64,000 nt of DNA from NCBI GenBank assembly GCA_041686095.1, contig JAWLEN010000002.1, forward strand, positions 1 to 64,000. The letters are read 5' to 3'. Origin of the DNA: WJMT01 sp041686095 (GTDB lineage Bacteria > Acidobacteriota > Aminicenantia > Aminicenantales > Aminicenantaceae). A program made the position numbers and the translations under genes. Positions 25,414 to 32,805 of the stretch are shown piece after piece (the first letter of the stretch is position 1; the number at the start of each line of letters is the position of its first letter). Below the pieces are notes generated by a model, which was not told the origin of the DNA, did not search any database, and was given only the letters and a program-made list of their open reading frames with translations.

Positions 25414-26487
25414 TCAGAGCCATTTCTTTTTTTTGAAATAGGTGACCATGACAAGAGCCACCAGAGCCATAATACCCAGGACTGCAAAATAACCAAACGG
25501 CCATTTAAGTTCGGGCATGAATTCAAAGTTCATGCCGTATATTCCAGCGATAAAGGTCAAAGGGATGAATATGGTTGCAATGATAGTGAGGACTTTCATG
25601 ACCTCGTTCATGCGGTTGCTGATGGTGGATAGATAGGTATCGTGCATGCTTAAAATCATTTCCCTATATGTTTCAATGGTATCGATCACATGAATGGTGT
25701 GGTCGTAGACGTCCCGAAAAAAACGGAGAGTTTCTTTTTGGATAAGAGGAGATTCCAGCCTTTCCACACTGCTGGTCATTTCTCTCAAAGGCCAAACAGA
25801 TTTGCGAAGCAGTATCATTTCTCTTTTCAGGTCATGAATTTGATGCATTGTTTTTTCATCTGTGGTACCTGCCAGAGAGTCCTCGATGTTTTCCACTTTG
25901 TCTCCTAGTTTTTCCAGAATCAAAAAGTAATGATCCACTATAATATCTGTAATCGAATAGGCCAGGTAATCAGAGCCGCTTTTACGGATAAGGCCTTTCC
26001 CGCTGCTGATTCTATCCCTTATCGGATTGAACAGATCTTCCTCTTTTTCCTGAAAAGACAGAACATAATTTTCACCCAGTATCAGACTGACCTGTTCTTC
26101 CGTAACTTTATCTTGTTTGTTGTCATAGAAAAGCATTTTCAAAACAATAAAAATGTAATCATCAAATTCTTCCACTTTGGGACGCTGTCTTGGATTCATA
26201 ATATCTTCCATGGTTAAGGGGTGCAGACCAAAATCTTTTCCTAATTTTTTTATGATTTCAGCTTCGTGAATTCCATCAATATTGATCCATGTCACTGTAG
26301 GTTTGTTTTTAAAAGAACAACATTCCTCAATTCGGCTGATTTCCTTTTTTATGACGTTCTCTGCATCGTAATCAATAAGTGTTATCTTTATTTTTTCTTT
26401 TTTTCTATCTCCCATGTAAACAGGAGTCCCTGGAGGAAGGCCGATTTTGTGTTTAAATCCTTTGGTCAATCTAAATATTTTTTTCAC
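25414..26487 (-). CDS. corA: CorA-family magnesium/cobalt channel
   Basis: Pentameric divalent-cation channel. A large N-terminal cytosolic alpha/beta domain and long stalk helix (residues 1-295) are followed by two C-terminal membrane helices (about 297-318 and 330-350) joined by the signature GMN in 'YGMNFEFMPELKWP'. The length of 357 residues and the 'NPRQRPKVEEFDDYIFIVL' stretch are typical. It is a single gene, convergent with the small coiled-coil gene, and GGAGG-like sequence precedes the start. Mg2+ is the usual substrate; Co2+ or Ni2+ is possible. Confidence 0.95.
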   Translation of the reverse strand: MKKIFRLTKGFKHKIGLPPGTPVYMGDRKKEKIKITLIDYDAENVIKKEISRIEECCSFKNKPTVTWINIDGIHEAEIIKKLGKDFGLHPLTMEDIMNPRQRPKVEEFDDYIFIVLKMLFYDNKQDKVTEEQVSLILGENYVLSFQEKEEDLFNPIRDRISSGKGLIRKSGSDYLAYSITDIIVDHYFLILEKLGDKVENIEDSLAGTTDEKTMHQIHDLKREMILLRKSVWPLREMTSSVERLESPLIQKETLRFFRDVYDHTIHVIDTIETYREMILSMHDTYLSTISNRMNEVMKVLTIIATIFIPLTFIAGIYGMNFEFMPELKWPFGYFAVLGIMALVALVMVTYFKKKKWL

Positions 26488-26685
26488 TTTTCCCTCCTTT
26501 CATCAACCATCGCTATTCAATTAAAGGCTGATGTGTTCAATATAACAGAAACAATGAATAATCCAAATTAAAAAAACACACCCTTTAGACGATTTAAAGT
26601 ATTTTTTTTAGGTATTTGTTTTTTTATAATAACATGTGTATTTTATATAAAGTTCATTTTCTTGGAAGGAGAAATATTAAGAGCG

Positions 26686-27282
26686 ATGGAAGCAATCATA
26701 AGCACAGAACTTTTTAAGTGGGTGATACTCCCTATTCTTATATTTTTATCACGAATATTTGATGTTTCCCTAGGCACCCTGCGAATTGTTTTTGTATCCA
26801 GAAGACTTAAATACCTGGCTCCTGTTATTGGTTTTTTTGAGGTCATTGTATGGCTGTTGGCAATAAATACAATTATTACCCACTTAAGTAATGCTGTGGG
26901 GTATTTAGCCTATGGGCTGGGATTTGCTGCTGGGACTTTTATTGGAATCTGCATAGAAGAGAAACTGGCTGTTGGCAATGCTGTCTTACGGGTTATCACT
27001 AGGATGAAAGCGCCTGAACTGATAAAGGAGTTGAGAGAAAAAGGATATCCTGTGACTAAAGTCGACGCACAGGGAAAACAAGGAGAAGTCTGTATTCTTT
27101 TTATGGTCATTCGAAGGTGCGATTATGATGAAGTCATCTCCATATTGAGAAAGCACAATCCTAAAGCCTTTTATACTCTTGAAGATGTCAGAGTAGTCAG
27201 TAAAAAAGGATTTCCCTTTGGTAGAGGACCGAGGATCAACAGACACTACGGTCCTTTTAGGTTTTTTAGAAAAGGGAAATAA
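26686..27282 (+). CDS. UPF0316/DUF2179 membrane protein
   Basis: Small integral membrane protein of the UPF0316 (YebE-like) family. Three hydrophobic segments (about residues 10-85, with 'RIFDVSLGTLRIVFVSRR' marking the family) are followed by a cytosolic DUF2179 domain ('KAPELIKELREKGYPVTKVD', ending 'NPKAFYTLEDVRVV'), related to PII-like ligand-binding tails of YitT proteins. The ATG at 26686 is preferred to an in-frame TTG at 26662, although GGAG lies unusually far ahead (about 14 bases). The next gene starts 64 bases on. Function unknown. Confidence 0.85.
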   Translation: MEAIISTELFKWVILPILIFLSRIFDVSLGTLRIVFVSRRLKYLAPVIGFFEVIVWLLAINTIITHLSNAVGYLAYGLGFAAGTFIGICIEEKLAVGNAVLRVITRMKAPELIKELREKGYPVTKVDAQGKQGEVCILFMVIRRCDYDEVISILRKHNPKAFYTLEDVRVVSKKGFPFGRGPRINRHYGPFRFFRKGK

Positions 27283-27345
27283 GCAAAGTGAGATTGAGAC
27301 TTTGATTGACAATATTTATTTTTCGATTTATAAATAAGGAAGATA

Positions 27346-28284
27346 ATGGCCATTCGAAGGTGTCCTTACTGCAAAGCAATCATTGAAGATGATGGTGAAT
27401 ACTGTTCTAATTGTGGAACAAGACTTATATTTCCGGAAGACGAGGAAATAGAAGAGGAAATTCCTGGAGAAAAAATAGTGGATGAAGAGGAAGAGGATAA
27501 AAAAGAAGAAGACTTTGAACAAGAAAAAATTGAAGAAGAGGAAGAAGAGGAAGAAGAGCTTGAAGCAGAAAAGATAGAGGAAGAAAAGTCAGTAAAGGAA
27601 ACCAAAGGTCTTCCTGAAGAAAAATTAACAGACGAAGAGATTAAGGCTGAAATAGAAGAGGGGAAGCAGCCTTCCTTAAAAACAGAGGACCTGCGGAATG
27701 CCCTTGATTCTTCGGAAAAAGAAAAAAAGGAAATAGAATCCTTTCTTGATTCTTTAAAAAAAGAACGCCAGGATATTAAAGACAGAATAGAAGAAGTCGA
27801 GGGGGAACTTCCTCCATGGGCAGAAACTATAAAGGAAGAAGAAAAGCAGGAAAAAACAGAAAAAGAAGAGGAAGAATCCGAACAGAAGTTTTTTGAAGAC
27901 CTGGAAGCAGTGGATGAGGAGGAAGAGGAGGAAATGGCCGAAGAACCAGAAGTTGAAACAGATGAACAAACAGAGCTTCCCTTTTACAAAGATAAAGAGG
28001 CAAAAGCAAAAAAAAAGAAAATAAAGCTCTATAAAAAGCCTTCTATAAAAATTTCGGATTGGGTAAAGTCTCGGATATTTGATGTGCTTTTTATTGGAGG
28101 ATTATGGTTTATCACTTTATGGATTGCTTCCTATCTGACTTCAGTGACTGTATTTCAGCTTATTTCCGGTTCTGTTTTTGCTGTGGCGGCCTTTTTTATC
28201 ATTCTGCTTTCTGTTTATTTCTTTTTCTTTTTCTTTTTTCTTGGAGAAACCATCGGGGACTATGTATTTCCCAAACAAAACTAA
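27346..28284 (+). CDS. zinc-ribbon, Glu-rich, C-terminal membrane protein
   Basis: Three-part protein not assigned to a named family. Residues 1-28 are a zinc ribbon (CPYC at 6-9, CSNC at 20-23). Residues 30-225 are extremely acidic low-complexity sequence dominated by Glu, probably disordered. The end (about 240-312) is two membrane helices, including a run of eight Phe, closing with 'LGETIGDYVF', which recalls the last part of RDD membrane domains. The frame is long, has a normal ribosome region, and no homopolymer frameshift is evident. The stop codon TAA falls in the terminus of an intergenic repeat copy. Possibly an envelope sensor or scaffold; function unknown. Confidence 0.75.
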   Translation: MAIRRCPYCKAIIEDDGEYCSNCGTRLIFPEDEEIEEEIPGEKIVDEEEEDKKEEDFEQEKIEEEEEEEEELEAEKIEEEKSVKETKGLPEEKLTDEEIKAEIEEGKQPSLKTEDLRNALDSSEKEKKEIESFLDSLKKERQDIKDRIEEVEGELPPWAETIKEEEKQEKTEKEEEESEQKFFEDLEAVDEEEEEEMAEEPEVETDEQTELPFYKDKEAKAKKKKIKLYKKPSIKISDWVKSRIFDVLFIGGLWFITLWIASYLTSVTVFQLISGSVFAVAAFFIILLSVYFFFFFFFLGETIGDYVFPKQN

Positions 28285-28300
28285 CCTGAACTATTCATAA
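28282..28300 (-). repeat. end fragment of the ATTCAT palindromic repeat
   Basis: TAACCTGAACTATTCATAA, the inverted terminus seen at 22174-22193. It supplies the TAA stop of the zinc-ribbon protein gene. Confidence 0.6.
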
Positions 28301-28326
28301 AATATGTATGCATTTTTATACAATAC

Positions 28327-28418
28327 TGTGATACATATGAAGTATTATATTTATTAAGAGGAGAGGGCAGGGGATGAGGAATCCCCTGTGAGGGCGGAGC
28401 GGGCATGGTTCCTCTTTA
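28327..28418 (+). repeat. 92-bp G-rich dispersed repeat, copy 1
   Basis: Strongly matches 61735-61826 over its whole length. The central core GATGAGGAATCCCCTGTGAG, with the following GGCGGAGCGGGCA, is identical. It contains short complementary runs (GGGGAT/ATCCCC) able to form a hairpin. It lies between convergent genes (zinc-ribbon protein and lptB). Non-coding; possibly a small mobile or structural repeat. Confidence 0.75.
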
Positions 28419-28450
28419 TTTTGATAAATGTTTCATTTCAGCAGGATAGG

Positions 28451-29194
28451 TTATAATTTAAAAGTTTCGCCAAGAAATTTTTGCTTGGCTTTTTTGTCTG
28501 AGGCTATGGTTTCAGGAGTTCCTTCCACCAAAATATTTCCGTTGTCTATGACATAAGCATAGTCAGTGATTTTTAATGTGTCCCTTACATTATGGTCAGA
28601 TAAAAGAATTCCAATGCCTTTGTCTTTTAAATTTTTGAGTATTCTTTGAAGTTCAATAATGGTCAGAGGATCTATTCCTGTGAAAGGTTCATCTAGAAGA
28701 AGGAATTTGGGATTGAGCGCCAAAGAGCGAGAGATTTCGAGCTTTCTTCTTTCACCTCCGGACAGACTGTGAGCTGATTGCTTGGCCAGTGAAAGGAGTC
28801 CCATTTCAGAGAGAAGATTTCTGGTTATTTTCTCTTGTTCGTCTTTATCATAGTCTTTAAGTTCAAGAATCATTTTCAAGTTATTCTCAACACTGGTTTT
28901 CATGAATACTGAATTTTCTTGAGGAAGATAAATGATTCCCTTTTCTGACCTTTGAGTAGTGGAAAGATGAGATATGTCTTCATCGTCTAGATAAATATTT
29001 CCTTTATCTGGTGCAGTCAGTCCTGTTACCATGCGGAAGGTAGTGGTTTTTCCCGCTCCGTTTCTTCCCAGGAGTCCTGCAATAAAGCTGGATTTGACTT
29101 TGATGTGTACATCTTTAACCACTGGACGCTGGTTAAAGCTTTTTCTTAGATTTTCAGCTCTTAACGTTGACATTTTGTGTGTTTTATTATTCAT
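28451..29194 (-). CDS. lptB: LPS export ABC transporter ATP-binding protein LptB
   Basis: Cytosolic ATPase that drives LptFG extraction of lipopolysaccharide from the inner membrane. Walker A is 'GRNGAGKTT', the signature is 'LSGGERRKLEISRSLA', and Walker B with the LptB hallmark is 'LLLDEPFTGIDP'. The length of about 240 residues is normal. It is not accompanied by lptA, lptC or lptFG here, so the Lpt genes are scattered. The start could be 29194 or the ATG at 29173 (MSTLRAENL, nearer the family norm); neither has a clear ribosome site. A 58-bp palindromic repeat lies immediately upstream. It supports an LPS-bearing outer membrane. Confidence 0.9.
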   Translation of the reverse strand: MNNKTHKMSTLRAENLRKSFNQRPVVKDVHIKVKSSFIAGLLGRNGAGKTTTFRMVTGLTAPDKGNIYLDDEDISHLSTTQRSEKGIIYLPQENSVFMKTSVENNLKMILELKDYDKDEQEKITRNLLSEMGLLSLAKQSAHSLSGGERRKLEISRSLALNPKFLLLDEPFTGIDPLTIIELQRILKNLKDKGIGILLSDHNVRDTLKITDYAYVIDNGNILVEGTPETIASDKKAKQKFLGETFKL

Positions 29195-29204
29195 TTTAAG
29201 TACT

Positions 29205-29262
29205 TGGATTATTCATGAAAAATGGCGATATTGTGAATATGACAAATACCATGAATAATCCA
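29205..29262. repeat. 58-bp palindromic MITE-like element
   Basis: Perfect 13-base terminal inverted repeats, TGGATTATTCATG (29205-29217) and CATGAATAATCCA (29250-29262), enclose AAAAATGGCGATATTGTG and AATATGACAAATAC. The inner AAAAATGGCGAT is shared with the longer repeats at 39281 and 43890, making this a compact family member. It lies between the divergent lptB and DUF1848 genes. Confidence 0.75.
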
Positions 29263-29303
29263 TGAGTAATACTAGAACCACACCCATTGGGTGTCAAGTT
29301 ATT

Positions 29304-30158
29304 ATGAAGAAAGTTATAAGTGCCTCAAGAAGGAGTGATTTGGTTGCCTTTTTTACTCCGTGGTTGAGTCAAAGTTTACACAATGAATCAGCTTTGGTCT
29401 ATGGTCCTTTAGGTCATAAATATTCAGTCAACTTAAGTCCTGAAAGAGTTCATACTATAGTGTTTTGGTCAAAAGATTTTTCAAATATGATAGGCGACAA
29501 GAATCACCTACTAAAAAACATAAAAAAGTATGATCAAATTTATCTTCATTTCACTATAACTGGCCTGGGAGGGACTTTTATTGAAAGAAAAGCTCCTTTT
29601 CCCCATGAAGCCATAAAACAGTTTGATGAATTGATAAAAATCGCAGGAAGTCCCAATCGGATTTCAGTAAGATTTGATCCCGTGATATTTTGGAAAGATA
29701 AAGGAGGACAACACAGCAATACCCAATTTTTTGAAAGATTAGCTCCTGAAGTGAGTTCAAGAGGAATCAAGGATGTGAGATTCAGCTTTGTCCAGTGGTA
29801 TGGGAAAGCCAAAAAAAGAGCTCTCAAACATAATTTTCAGTATATCGATCCTCCGAAAGAGGAAAAAATAGAGACAGCTCAATATTTAGCGGAAATCGCC
29901 CGGAAATGGGGAATAAATCTTTATTCTTGCAGTCAAGATTTTTTAACTGTTATAGAGGGGATTCAACCTTCTGCCTGTATAGACGGTTCTCTTTTACAAA
30001 GGCTTCATCCCAATAATGAACCCGTATCTCTCAAAAAGGATAAGAGTCAGAGAAAAGAATGCCGGTGTACAGAGTCCATTGATATAGGGAGCTATAAGCA
30101 GAGTTGTCCTCATGCTTGTTTATACTGCTATGCCAACCCCTCTTTGGGTGATTCATAA
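29304..30158 (+). CDS. DUF1848 family protein
   Basis: Conserved family of unknown function with a likely iron-sulfur site. It opens with 'VISASRRSDLVAFFTPW' and ends with a cysteine cluster: 'ECRCTES' followed by 'QSCPHACLYCYANPS', the pattern typical of DUF1848. 'YSCSQDF' adds another conserved Cys. The middle resembles radical-SAM/TIM-barrel sequences ('YLHFTITGLGGTFIE', 'ISVRFDPVIFW'). The ATG at 29304 matches the family N terminus; an in-frame ATG at 29262 would begin inside the upstream repeat. No gene partner is evident. Proposed roles in the literature are uncertain, so none is assigned. Confidence 0.85.
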   Translation: MKKVISASRRSDLVAFFTPWLSQSLHNESALVYGPLGHKYSVNLSPERVHTIVFWSKDFSNMIGDKNHLLKNIKKYDQIYLHFTITGLGGTFIERKAPFPHEAIKQFDELIKIAGSPNRISVRFDPVIFWKDKGGQHSNTQFFERLAPEVSSRGIKDVRFSFVQWYGKAKKRALKHNFQYIDPPKEEKIETAQYLAEIARKWGINLYSCSQDFLTVIEGIQPSACIDGSLLQRLHPNNEPVSLKKDKSQRKECRCTESIDIGSYKQSCPHACLYCYANPSLGDS

Positions 30159-30224
30159 AATCTTCAATGTCGCTACAGCCACACCTGAATTTCTTTGGGC
30201 CTGTGTTTAGTGTTTATTTTGAGT

Positions 30225-30737
30225 TTATGTATGGATTGGGGTGCCTTCGAGATGGAGAAGGTATTTTTTCAGATCGAGTCCGGCTCTAAATCCTCCTAAA
30301 GAACCGTCAGTTTTTATGACTCTATGGCAGGGTACAGCAATAAGAAATGGATTTTTTCCCAAAGCGTTGCCCACACTCCGGTATCCTTTGTGATTTATTT
30401 TCTGGGCTATTGATTTATATGTTTCAACGCAGCCAAAGGGAATTTTTTGTGTGATATCCCAGATTTTTCTCTGAAAAGGAGTTCCTGCTGAAAAATCAAG
30501 CTTAAGAGAAGAGAAATCAACAGGTTTACCCTCGAAATATCGTCTGAATAATTCAGTCTCAAGCTTAAACTCTTGTTCAGAGAAAGTTAAGGAGATATTT
30601 GATTTTTTATATTGATCCACAAGAGGCTTTATAGAGTTATGATTTTCGCTATATTGTATCTTTTGAAGACCTTTTTGATTCTTTATGAGAAAAAGACATC
30701 CTTTTTTAAAGGAAATCCGGGCTAAATGCCATGGCAT
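30225..30737 (-). CDS. ogt: methylated-DNA-protein cysteine methyltransferase
   Basis: Suicide DNA-repair protein that moves the O6-methyl group of guanine onto its own cysteine. The active site is C137 in 'IAVPCHRVIKTDG'. The helix-turn-helix region 'GYRSVGNALGKNP' and the 'TPFQRKIWDITQKIPFG' stretch are standard, and the length of 170 residues is normal. The start ATG lies two bases after the stop of the phosphoesterase gene, the last step of an rpsU-lipA-phosphoesterase-ogt operon. Confidence 0.95.
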   Translation of the reverse strand: MPWHLARISFKKGCLFLIKNQKGLQKIQYSENHNSIKPLVDQYKKSNISLTFSEQEFKLETELFRRYFEGKPVDFSSLKLDFSAGTPFQRKIWDITQKIPFGCVETYKSIAQKINHKGYRSVGNALGKNPFLIAVPCHRVIKTDGSLGGFRAGLDLKKYLLHLEGTPIHT

Positions 30738-30739
30738 TT

Positions 30740-31480
30740 TTATACCCCGAGGGATAGCCTGTCAGCAAGAGAATGAGGCAAACCTGCTTTTTTGATTTTA
30801 TCCTGAGCTTTTTTTATATCATATTTCATCCGATAAAAAGTTACCTTATTTTCATCAGACTCGTAAATGGCACAGGCAGCCATGTTGTTTCGGTCTCTAG
30901 GCTGTCCCACTGAACCTGGATTGATGAGGTACTGGATGTTTTTTTTCATGGCCACTTCCTTGATTTTTCCGGACATATAAGTTCCTTTGACTAAATTGTT
31001 TTCTAGAGAATAAACAAAAGGAAGATGAGTGTGTCCAAAAAAAGTAACCGGAGTTTCCAAATAAGCAAAGGCTTCAGCTGCATCCATCTCTCCGAATATA
31101 TAGTAATCTTCGTCAAAAGGGGCTCCATGGCAAATGGTGATATTCTTATGAACATTAAGAGGTCCTTTTTTCAGCTGACAGAGAAAATCCATGTTTCCAT
31201 CAGTAAGGTTTTCCCTGGTCCATATTATGGCTGCAGCAGCAACTGAATTGAAACCTTCCAGAGAATCAATATTAGCCACGGCTTTGTCATGATTTCCTCT
31301 GATAGTAGAGATTGACTTTATGGCTCGAATTTTATTGATGACATCATCAGGATTGGCACCATAACCCACTAAATCTCCCAAAAAAATAAAGTGATTGATG
31401 CTTTTTTCCTCAGCAAATCCAAGAACAGAATTCAGTGCTTCTAGATTTCCGTGGATATCAGTGAATATTAAATAGCGCAT
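30740..31480 (-). CDS. calcineurin-like metallophosphoesterase
   Basis: Cytosolic two-metal phosphoesterase. The metal motifs are complete: 'TDIHGN' near the start, 'GDLVGYG', 'GNHD', a catalytic-site His in 'ICHGAP', and the final 'GHTH'. About 246 residues. The domain type matches single-domain YfcE/DUF2436-like phosphodiesterases often labelled 'metallophosphoesterase family'. The ATG at 31480 overlaps the lipA stop by a few bases (TGAAATG); a GTG at 31492 is an alternative start. The substrate is unknown. Confidence 0.88.
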   Translation of the reverse strand: MRYLIFTDIHGNLEALNSVLGFAEEKSINHFIFLGDLVGYGANPDDVINKIRAIKSISTIRGNHDKAVANIDSLEGFNSVAAAAIIWTRENLTDGNMDFLCQLKKGPLNVHKNITICHGAPFDEDYYIFGEMDAAEAFAYLETPVTFFGHTHLPFVYSLENNLVKGTYMSGKIKEVAMKKNIQYLINPGSVGQPRDRNNMAACAIYESDENKVTFYRMKYDIKKAQDKIKKAGLPHSLADRLSLGV

Positions 31481-31481
31481 T

Positions 31482-32366
31482 TCAGTGCTCACTAAATAAA
31501 CTATTATACAGATTATGAGCTTTGTAGGAACTTCTAACTAAAGGTCCTGATTCGACCTGCTTGAATCCCATATTCAGAGCTTTGTTTTTCAAATCCTTGA
31601 ATTCGTGTGGAGTGTAGTATTTTTTCACCGGAGAATTTGAGCTGGTTGCTTGAAGATACTGTCCTACAGTCAATAAATCACAGGAAACGTTTCTCAGGTC
31701 TTTAAGTGTCTGCATGATTTGCGAATAATTTTCTCCGAGCCCCACCATTATTCCAGATTTAGTAAAAGCTCCCATTTTTTTGGCTTCCTTCAGTACCTGA
31801 AGAGAACGTAAGTAATTTTGGGGTACTCTGTTGATGGAAGAGTAGAGGTCGCGGGGAACTTCCAGGTTATGGTTGATGACAGAAGGTCTGCTTTGAATCA
31901 CTGTTTTTAAGGCCTCTATGCTGCCTTTAAAATCTGGAATGAGAACTTCTACTTTTATCCCCGGAGAGTTATCCTTAACTGTTTTGACTGTTTCAGCAAA
32001 AAAAGAAGCCCCTCCGTCTTGGAGGTCGTCTCGTGTGACAGAGGTGATCACTGCGTATTTAAGCTCCATACATTCAACAGCTTCAGCTATTCTTTCAGGC
32101 TCATCTGGGGAAAGTTCCTTGGGATTCCCTGATTTGACTGCGCAGAAACTGCAGTTCCTAGTGCAAACATCTCCCATGATTAAAAAGGTTGCGGTCTTTT
32201 TTGACCAGCATTCATAGATATTAGGGCATTTGGCACTCTGACAAATGGTATAGATTTCTTTTTTTCTTAATAAGCCGGAAACTTTAAAAAAGTTATTATG
32301 GGTGGGGAGTTTGACCTTCAACCACGAAGGTTTATGTGTTCTTACTTCTTTTTCTGAGGCTTCCAC
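31482..32366 (-). CDS. lipA: lipoyl synthase
   Basis: Radical-SAM enzyme that inserts two sulfur atoms into protein-bound octanoate, giving lipoyl groups for 2-oxoacid dehydrogenases or the glycine cleavage system. The auxiliary-cluster cysteines are in 'CQSAKCPNIYECW', and the radical SAM CxxxCxxC is 'CTRNCSFC'. The C-terminal 'GPLVRSSYKA' includes the serine that ligates the auxiliary cluster. The length of 294 residues is normal. It probably starts at GTG with no clear ribosome site, 60 bases after rpsU. No lipB is visible nearby. Confidence 0.95.
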   Translation of the reverse strand: MEASEKEVRTHKPSWLKVKLPTHNNFFKVSGLLRKKEIYTICQSAKCPNIYECWSKKTATFLIMGDVCTRNCSFCAVKSGNPKELSPDEPERIAEAVECMELKYAVITSVTRDDLQDGGASFFAETVKTVKDNSPGIKVEVLIPDFKGSIEALKTVIQSRPSVINHNLEVPRDLYSSINRVPQNYLRSLQVLKEAKKMGAFTKSGIMVGLGENYSQIMQTLKDLRNVSCDLLTVGQYLQATSSNSPVKKYYTPHEFKDLKNKALNMGFKQVESGPLVRSSYKAHNLYNSLFSEH

Positions 32367-32426
32367 TTATTTTTTTCGCTGATATGAATTGATTGGGAGG
32401 AGAAACCTTGGATAGTATCGGAGGAA

Positions 32427-32636
32427 TTAATAATAATTGTTCTGCCGGTCTCTTCTCAAGCGTCTTCTCATCCTCTTTCTTGCTTGAGCATCCTTCAGCC
32501 TTCTTTTCTCACCCGGTTTAATGTACACAGAATGCTTTTTTATTTCTTTAATGATTGATTCTTGCTGTACTTTTCGTTTGAATCTTCTCAAAGCAGCTTC
32601 GATGTTTTCGCCTTCGTCAACGACTACAAATGCCAA
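32427..32636 (-). CDS. rpsU: 30S ribosomal protein bS21
   Basis: Small basic ribosomal protein of about 69 residues: 'ENIEAALRRFKRKVQ' followed by a very basic C terminus ('RRRLRRDRQNNYY'). The start is taken as TTG at 32636: AAGGAGGT lies seven bases ahead of it and gives the N terminus MAFVVVDEG. An in-frame GTG at 32645 overlaps that ribosome site and would add three residues. A strong promoter sits just upstream, and the gene leads an operon with lipA. Confidence 0.95.
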   Translation of the reverse strand: MAFVVVDEGENIEAALRRFKRKVQQESIIKEIKKHSVYIKPGEKRRLKDAQARKRMRRRLRRDRQNNYY

Positions 32637-32667
32637 TAATTTCACCTCCTTATCTCAAGGTACAAAA

Positions 32668-32696
32668 TTTATAACTTATTTATGTTTTAATGTCAA
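32668..32696 (-). promoter_or_regulatory. strong promoter of rpsU
   Basis: TTGACA (32696-32691), a 17-base spacer and TATAAA (32673-32668) on the minus strand, ending about 30 bases before the rpsU start. It drives rpsU and probably lipA and onward. It is back-to-back with the TonB-receptor promoter. Confidence 0.75.
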
Positions 32697-32726
32697 CCCT
32701 GACAGAAATTTGGTCTGGTTCATATT

Positions 32727-32755
32727 TTGACAACCTCAGTTTCCTGTGTTATAAG
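32727..32755 (+). promoter_or_regulatory. strong promoter of the TonB-dependent receptor gene
   Basis: TTGACA (32727-32732), a 17-base spacer and TATAAG (32750-32755), about 50 bases before the ATG at 32806. Confidence 0.7.
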
Positions 32756-32805
32756 TTTTATCAGCATAATACAGAGGGAATCGGAGCTTTTGCTGAACAG
32801 TAAAG

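Noticed and set aside
27366..27605. Poly-serine frame antisense to the zinc-ribbon gene
   Set aside because: It is the complement of GAA/GAG-rich Glu codons; the sense protein has a zinc ribbon and membrane helices.
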